Under the pieces are notes generated by a model that worked only from the letters and a program-made list of their open reading frames with translations, made no database searches and was not told the DNA's origin. Of a stretch of 64,000 bases of DNA, positions 59,796-64,000 are shown in pieces (position 1 is the first letter of the stretch; the number at the start of each line of letters is the position of its first letter). The DNA comes from a virus: IMG/VR virus record IMGVR_UViG_3300033153_004457, positions 1 through 64,000 of that record, one strand, 5' to 3'. Both the position numbers and the translations under genes were made by a program.

Positions 59796-61580
59796 TCATA
59801 GCATTGCGAGAAATTCGTCTTCGGTGATGACTTGTACGTTTGCGGCGGTCGCCTTCTTGAGCTTGCTACCAGGCTTTTGCCCAACGATGAGGTAGTCCAG
59901 AGACTTACCGAAACCTTTCGGTTCGCCACCGTGTTCTCGTATGAGTCCTTCGTAGTGCGAGCGCGGTTCTCGAAGCGAACCGGTGATGCAGAACTTGAGG
60001 CCGGTGAGCTTCTGTTCTCCACGGTGTTCGGTGCGGCCTGTGGTCCCTAGTGAAGCGAGGGTTTCAACGGTCGGTAACTTGAGCCGCAAACCCGTCCACA
60101 TCCGTTCGGCCAAGGTGTCTCCGATACCGTCGAGCTTTTCGAGGTCGATTTGAGAGAGCTTGTAGAGGTCTTGAAACGTCTCACACTTGTGAGCCTTGAT
60201 TGCGTAGTTCCAAACGGTCGAGCCGATTTCTTGGACGTTCAGAGCGCCCATGAACACGTCGAGTGGAATCTCTTTGAACACCTGAAAGGCAAGGATTTTA
60301 CGAGCCGTGTGAACGCTGACACTACAGGCGTGCATCACATCGCGGTCGGTCAGATTGTAGAGCTTCAGGAGGTCGCCGTAACCCTTACTTGGACAGTCAA
60401 TACCCGAACACCGAAGGAACGCACCCTCTCGTTTAGTGGGACCGCTACAGATAGGACACTCCGTAGGAACGAGGTCCATCACATCGTACAGGGTGCGCTC
60501 TTCTTCCTCTGCCGTGAGACTGCGTTCGACGTGCGGTATGACATCACCTCTACGGCTTACTATCACCCGATCACCGGGTATGATTTTCATCTTCTCCATG
60601 CTGTTCAAGTTGTGCAGTGTCGGTCGCTTCACTGTTACGCCAAGGTCGACCGGTTCGATTACTGCCATAGGGGTCATGGTCCCGTGAGTTCCTTCCATAC
60701 TCCACTCGATTTCGTTGAGCGTGGTTTCGGCTTCTTGGTAAGGGAACTTGACACAGACCTTGAAGCGCGGCCTCTTCTGGTTGTCGTGTCCAAGCTCGAC
60801 CTGATGAGTTGCACCGTCAACGCACAGCACCAGGCCGTCCACATCGAAGTTGATTTCGGCCCGCATGTCAAGTGCCTTGCCGTATTGATACACAAGCTCT
60901 TCAAAGGTATGGATAACGCTGTATTCCACGTACAAGAAGCCGAACGCGTTCAGGTCGTCGAATACCTTTTTCTCGTTCCTCTCTATGCCGTCATAGATAC
61001 CGTAATACATGAGGGTGAGATATTTGCAGTTCCTACCGTCGAGCGCCTTCGCAGCGCCACACGCTCCGTTCCGCTTGTTCGCATATGGGTTGCGGTCCAT
61101 CGTCTCACCGATGTACGAATCGTAATCATCCTGTGTCATAACGATTTCAGCGGACAGGTCGCCGGTCATCGGTCTGTCAAGTTTCGGCCTTACGTTCTGC
61201 ATCTTCAGGACGTTCCGCGTGATGTCTTCACCGTACTCTTCATCGCCCTTGGTAACGGCTCTCACAAGGTTCCCGTGGTTATAGGTCAGTCGAATGCTGA
61301 TACCATCGTACTTCCAACTCCCTGTCAGTAGCGGCGTTCCGGCCTTCGAGTACCACACGCGAAGCGCGGTGAAGTCTTGGTTTCCCTCGTCGTCGAAGGT
61401 CGGAACCTTGTCCAGCGAAGCCATCGGCCTTTCGTGCTTCGCCTTCTCCCACGGGGAGTTCAGAGGAATGGTTGAACTATTTGCGTTTGCGCCGTACCGC
61501 TTGTCGTACTCCTGATCGGTCATGATCGGCTTTTCCTCTGCGTATGCGTTGTCTGCGTCTTTCTTTTTTACGAATCCCAT
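59796..61580 (-). CDS. NAD+-dependent DNA ligase (LigA-like)
   Basis: This is a 594-residue ligase with the full bacterial-type architecture. ITDQEYD-like domain Ia (MTDQEYDKRYG, 20-30) is followed by PMASLDKVPTF (52-62) and the adenylation motif KYDG (Lys90). The OB domain has GDRVIVSRRGDVIPHVE. A four-Cys zinc finger (CPICSGPTKREGAFLRCSG, then CPSKG), helix-hairpin-helix repeats, and a C-terminal BRCT domain (GLKFCITGSLREPRSHYEGL onwards) complete it. It seals nicks with NAD+. It shares the MGFVKKK N-terminus with two other replication proteins. The start ATG follows AGGAG. Confidence 0.95.
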   Translation of the reverse strand: MGFVKKKDADNAYAEEKPIMTDQEYDKRYGANANSSTIPLNSPWEKAKHERPMASLDKVPTFDDEGNQDFTALRVWYSKAGTPLLTGSWKYDGISIRLTYNHGNLVRAVTKGDEEYGEDITRNVLKMQNVRPKLDRPMTGDLSAEIVMTQDDYDSYIGETMDRNPYANKRNGACGAAKALDGRNCKYLTLMYYGIYDGIERNEKKVFDDLNAFGFLYVEYSVIHTFEELVYQYGKALDMRAEINFDVDGLVLCVDGATHQVELGHDNQKRPRFKVCVKFPYQEAETTLNEIEWSMEGTHGTMTPMAVIEPVDLGVTVKRPTLHNLNSMEKMKIIPGDRVIVSRRGDVIPHVERSLTAEEEERTLYDVMDLVPTECPICSGPTKREGAFLRCSGIDCPSKGYGDLLKLYNLTDRDVMHACSVSVHTARKILAFQVFKEIPLDVFMGALNVQEIGSTVWNYAIKAHKCETFQDLYKLSQIDLEKLDGIGDTLAERMWTGLRLKLPTVETLASLGTTGRTEHRGEQKLTGLKFCITGSLREPRSHYEGLIREHGGEPKGFGKSLDYLIVGQKPGSKLKKATAANVQVITEDEFLAML

Positions 61581-61686
61581 CGTCGTCTACTCCTATCATT
61601 GATTTGATTTGTCCGAACCATCCTTCGTGCGGCTTACCGCAGAGGTCGCAGAACGGTTCGATTGTAAAAACATGTTCACAGCTCAT
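61477..61686 (-). CDS. small zinc-finger protein overlapping ligase
   Basis: This is a 69-codon frame starting at ATG 61686 with GGAGAA upstream, overlapping the previous gene's stop. The first 25 residues hold Cys3, His5, Cys13, Cys16 and His20, a probable zinc site. The last 35 codons overlap the ligase gene start (about 104 bases) and are Arg/Lys-rich, perhaps non-essential. Function unknown. Confidence 0.55.
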   Translation of the reverse strand: MSCEHVFTIEPFCDLCGKPHEGWFGQIKSMIGVDDDGIRKKERRRQRIRRGKADHDRSGVRQAVRRKRK

Positions 61687-62191
61687 GCGTTTCTCCGTAG
61701 TCGATGCGGTAGCGAGTTCCCCGCGTTCCCTTGTGCTGCATCCGTTTCATCAGTTCGACCTCTGCGCGTTTCCGCACGAGGTCTTCCCAACCGGGCGTTC
61801 GCTCGATGTCCTTGATGTCCAGTAGAAAGAAATGTCGACCGAACGCGTGAACGATTACGGCCTCACCTCGAACAACTTGAGCTTTCTGTTTCAGTGTCAT
61901 GTTACAGCCCGAATATTTCACACCGTCTACGCGCACCCGCGCACCCGCACGCGAGCGCATGCGAGGTGCTATGTTCTCTTCTTTAGTCCGCTGTGCTTTG
62001 TGTGCTTCGGCTCTGTCGAGCGTTTCGATTCTGGCCCGTTGCTCGTTGGTGAGTTCGTCGCCGGTCGCTTCAACCTCGTCGTAAAAGTCATCTAAGAAAG
62101 GAACCGTTTTACCTATCGGGTTGATGAGCGAACCGCCGCAGTCTAGACTTACGAAGAGCTTACCGCTTCTGCGGTTTCTGTAAAAGTCCAC
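61676..62191 (-). CDS. hypothetical protein
   Basis: This 171-residue protein begins at GTG 62191 after AGGAGAG. It starts MDFYRNRRSGKLFVSLDCGG, has a Glu/Arg-rich helix (ELTNEQRARIETLDRAEAHK) and a C-terminal alpha/beta part with AVIVHAFGRHFFLLDIKDIE. No family recognised. It overlaps the small zinc-finger gene by 11 bases. Confidence 0.65.
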   Translation of the reverse strand: MDFYRNRRSGKLFVSLDCGGSLINPIGKTVPFLDDFYDEVEATGDELTNEQRARIETLDRAEAHKAQRTKEENIAPRMRSRAGARVRVDGVKYSGCNMTLKQKAQVVRGEAVIVHAFGRHFFLLDIKDIERTPGWEDLVRKRAEVELMKRMQHKGTRGTRYRIDYGETHEL

Positions 62192-62200
62192 ACCGCTCTC

Positions 62201-62527
62201 CTATTCGCTGTCGTCTGTGATCCCCTTGCGCCTTATGTTGCAGTCGTTCAGGTCGACCGTCCAATCGGGCACGTATTCGCGTGTCGAGAATCCTTGGTTG
62301 AGCCAGAGTCCACCGTTCATGACTGTCGGGTGATGTTTCTGATCGAACACGATTGCCTGTCGCGTGATGTAAAGGCCGGTGTCCTTACTTACATGCGGAT
62401 AACCGCCAACCTCGACCACGTTGTCGAAATCCGGTATGGCCTTTTCGTACAGGCCGATGGTGTAATCCCGTTGATGTTCGGCCTTCTCAAACACTTCGTC
62501 TATCTGTTCTTTGGTTAGGTTCGCCAT
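62201..62527 (-). CDS. hypothetical protein
   Basis: This is a 108-residue protein starting at ATG 62527 (MANLTKEQI), nine bases after GGGAGA. A longer in-frame ATG would read through the palindrome at 62549-62570. It has an acidic helix (EEVFEKAEHQ-like, 5-16) and a beta region near NGGLWLNQGF. No family recognised. Confidence 0.62.
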   Translation of the reverse strand: MANLTKEQIDEVFEKAEHQRDYTIGLYEKAIPDFDNVVEVGGYPHVSKDTGLYITRQAIVFDQKHHPTVMNGGLWLNQGFSTREYVPDWTVDLNDCNIRRKGITDDSE

Positions 62528-62548
62528 GTCGTTCTCCCGCGAGGGCGC

Positions 62549-62570
62549 ACGCGGGCGCATGCGCCCGCGT
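62549..62570. repeat. perfect 22-bp GC-rich palindrome
   Basis: A gapless self-complementary sequence centred between 62559 and 62560 (core GGGCGCATGCGCCC). It lies in the 54-base gap between the DUF932 gene and the 62201 gene. No T-run follows. It could be a protein-binding site or a hairpin of the intercistronic mRNA. Confidence 0.8.
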
Positions 62571-62581
62571 ATGACCTCTTG

Positions 62582-63442
62582 TTAGGCTGCAATTCTCATG
62601 TCCTCGAATTGCCTGTCGATCTTCTGACCGTACTGGATTCGTGCGTCTATGCTTTCGACGTTGTGTGTGATAACCGCTGTCATCACGTTGTAAAAATCGT
62701 ATTGCGACTTGTGTTCGACCTGTCCTTCAATGCTCACACCAGCATGAACCCACGCTTCTGCTTTCTCCAAATGTTTCAGAGGGATGATTTTTTCTTCCTT
62801 CCACTCGCCGATCTGTTCTATCATGGCGGCGGGTAGCATTGGGACTTCTTCGTATCGTTTGAACCGCTCTACGAACTGGTCACGATAGAAGTGAATTCCG
62901 TCTTCAACCAAGCGGCTGATTTCGTCAAGCTCTACACCCTTTGTGTGTCGGTGATAATAGCCGCCTTCGCGGTCCATACTCACCATTCCGTTTGTACAGA
63001 TAAGCCGCTCGCCACCGTATATCACACGAAAGCCGGTCGAGCCATCATAGCTGTTATCGGCGAACAATTTGAACCGCACGACATCACCGACTTTCGGAGT
63101 GATCGGTTCTTCGATTCCTGGGAACGAATAGTCCATGTGGATTCTCGCACCGTCATTGTAGCTCAACAGTTTTTCCTTGTATTCAATTCCGAGCTTGTCG
63201 AGCGCACCGTGTATGCGGTGGATGATTTCGTCGTGTTGAATGATGTGATATTTCGGTGTGACAATGTTGAACACTCGGCTGTCCTCCATGTCCACCACCG
63301 CGTTCCATCCTTCGAGAGCTGCACCGATGTCATTGATTTTTGCGATGTCCACGAGCTTGGCTTTCGGGACTTGAATCAATGAGGTCTTCTCTTGTCCGGG
63401 TTGCACTACAGGCGTGATGTCGATTATGTTGTTTTCTGCCAT
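62582..63442 (-). CDS. DUF932-family phage protein
   Basis: This is a 286-residue protein. The start ATG 63442 has AAGGAGG nine bases upstream, which excludes the longer in-frame ATG at 63508. The pattern LEGWNAVVDMEDSRVFNIVT, YNDGARIHMDYSFPG, VGDVVRFKLFADNSYDGS and ICTNGMVSMDREG is typical of the DUF932 phage/plasmid family (PF06067). Function of the family is unknown, though it is often near replication or host-takeover genes. It overlaps the SAP-like gene upstream. Confidence 0.85.
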   Translation of the reverse strand: MAENNIIDITPVVQPGQEKTSLIQVPKAKLVDIAKINDIGAALEGWNAVVDMEDSRVFNIVTPKYHIIQHDEIIHRIHGALDKLGIEYKEKLLSYNDGARIHMDYSFPGIEEPITPKVGDVVRFKLFADNSYDGSTGFRVIYGGERLICTNGMVSMDREGGYYHRHTKGVELDEISRLVEDGIHFYRDQFVERFKRYEEVPMLPAAMIEQIGEWKEEKIIPLKHLEKAEAWVHAGVSIEGQVEHKSQYDFYNVMTAVITHNVESIDARIQYGQKIDRQFEDMRIAA

Positions 63443-63596
63443 GTCGTTTTTCCTCCTTGGGGTTGATGTGTCTGGCGAGCGCGTCCACCATGCCCTGTCG
63501 TGTATCACTTGAGGCCGTAAGGCCAGCGAGACTAACGAGGGCGCGTAATGTTTCGTCGCTCTGACTTTCGATGTCGTTCATTGTCGGTCTACTCAT
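63330..63596 (-). CDS. SAP-like small protein overlapping DUF932 gene
   Basis: This is an 88-codon frame. ATG 63596 with AAAGGAAA upstream overlaps the previous stop by four bases. The first 52 residues resemble a SAP-type DNA-binding motif (TLRALVSLAGLTASSDTR, MVDALARHIN). The last third overlaps the DUF932 gene by 113 bases and is Arg/His-rich. Possible DNA-binding protein. Confidence 0.6.
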   Translation of the reverse strand: MSRPTMNDIESQSDETLRALVSLAGLTASSDTRQGMVDALARHINPKEEKRHGRKQHNRHHACSATRTREDLIDSSPESQARGHRKNQ

Positions 63597-63868
63597 GCTG
63601 TTTTCCTTTGCGGTGTGCTCACCGTGTGCATGGTCAGCATATCGTAGAAGCCGCGACGAACGCGAGGTTTGGGTTCTGGTGAGTGTTCAAAGTAATAGCG
63701 TGCGACCTGTTTAGAATCGCGTGGCTCGACCTGAACGACCGGGTTGATGAGCTTGCACCCTTCGCGATAGGTGAGGACGCCAAACACGCCGTAACACCGC
63801 TCACAAAAGAATACACCGCTCGAACCAGGCTTGGCCGTACCCTCTCCTTTACATAACGGACAGTTCAT
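63593..63868 (-). CDS. small zinc-ribbon protein
   Basis: This is a 91-residue protein. CPLC (3-6) and CERC (22-25) form a probable zinc ribbon, followed by a beta/basic C-terminus. The start ATG 63868 has GAAGG about nine bases upstream. No family recognised. Its stop overlaps the SAP-like gene start, so the two are coupled. Confidence 0.65.
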   Translation of the reverse strand: MNCPLCKGEGTAKPGSSGVFFCERCYGVFGVLTYREGCKLINPVVQVEPRDSKQVARYYFEHSPEPKPRVRRGFYDMLTMHTVSTPQRKTA

Positions 63869-63888
63869 ATGGAGCCTTCTCAGACGCG

Positions 63889-63915
63889 AAAAAGGGAGCG
63901 CGAACGCTCCCTTTT
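63889..63915 (-). terminator. intrinsic terminator
   Basis: On the minus strand, GGGAGCG, a TTCG loop and CGCTCCC (63894-63911) are followed by TTTTT (63889-63893). It ends the gene running in from the right edge (stop at 63951-63953). The stem is also A/T-flanked on the other side, so it may work in both directions. Confidence 0.85.
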
Positions 63916-63950
63916 CAAGTCCTGTTGTCTGTGGTTCAATACATACGGCT

Positions 63951-64000
63951 CTACTTTACGGTCGAGGCCACGAGCTTCGCATTCAGTGCGGCGGTCTTTC
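63951..64000 (-). CDS. 3-prime end of a gene cut by the window edge
   Basis: Reading the minus strand from the right edge, one frame gives KTAALNAKLVASTVK followed by TAG at 63951-63953, 36 bases before the terminator. The other two frames either run through the terminator or stop elsewhere. Only 15 residues are visible, so the product cannot be named. Confidence 0.5.
   Translation of the reverse strand, partial: KTAALNAKLVASTVK

Noticed and set aside
60150-61331. Long plus-strand open frame (393 codons) opposite the DNA ligase
   Set aside because: It mirrors the ligase gene, whose motifs are clear. No strong Shine-Dalgarno for it, and every supported gene is on the minus strand. Similar antisense frames occur at 35974-36882 and 57812-58678 opposite the sheath and terminase genes.

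Overview
This window is one contiguous block of a tailed-phage genome. Every gene I can support lies on the minus strand, so transcription runs from position 64000 towards position 1. Genes are tightly packed, many start/stop codons overlap (ATGA, TGATG), and nearly every start has a clear Shine-Dalgarno sequence. Contractile-tail genes are present (sheath, tube, gpD-like hub, gpV-like spike, gp25-like wedge, baseplate J, gpI-like protein), so this is a myovirus-type phage with a bacterial host. The host itself cannot be read from the sequence. I saw no tRNA, rRNA, integrase, transposase or CRISPR array.

Layout in the direction of transcription. (1) 64000-59335: small zinc-ribbon and SAP-like proteins, a DUF932-type protein, an NAD+-dependent DNA ligase and several unknowns. 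(2) 59334-59200: a strong hairpin followed by a sigma70-like promoter. (3) 59187-47369: packaging and head genes (RHH-like protein, terminase large subunit, portal, Mu-F-like head protein, XkdF-like protein, scaffold-like protein, major capsid protein). Between portal and head genes sits an unusual cassette: a ParB-fold protein followed by two tandem, closely related radical-SAM proteins. (4) 47362-35159: head-to-tail connector and tail genes, sheath and tube. (5) 35050-20658: tail assembly chaperone with a probable programmed -1 frameshift, tape measure and baseplate. (6) 20636-8960: a long receptor-binding locus with a beta-helix fiber, a second large fiber-like gene, three paralogous carbohydrate-binding-type fiber genes and other small fiber genes. 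(7) 8941-7615: lysis genes (two-TM coiled-coil protein, M15 peptidase endolysin, holin-like protein), closed by a textbook intrinsic terminator at about 7544-7578. (8) 7493-102: a separately promoted replication block with SF2 helicase, helicase-loader-like protein, DnaB-like helicase and DnaG-like primase.

The most interesting points are the ParB + twin radical-SAM cassette, which may be a modification system; the T TTT TTC frameshift site in the tail chaperone; a large AT-rich palindrome that appears to split a reading frame upstream of the helicase-loader region; a 13-bp in-frame direct repeat bracketing a fiber gene, which suggests modular exchange; a shared MGF-(V)-basic N-terminus on three replication proteins; and a protein made of three repeats with an exact 68-residue period.

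Functions come from motif recognition by eye. No database search was run.
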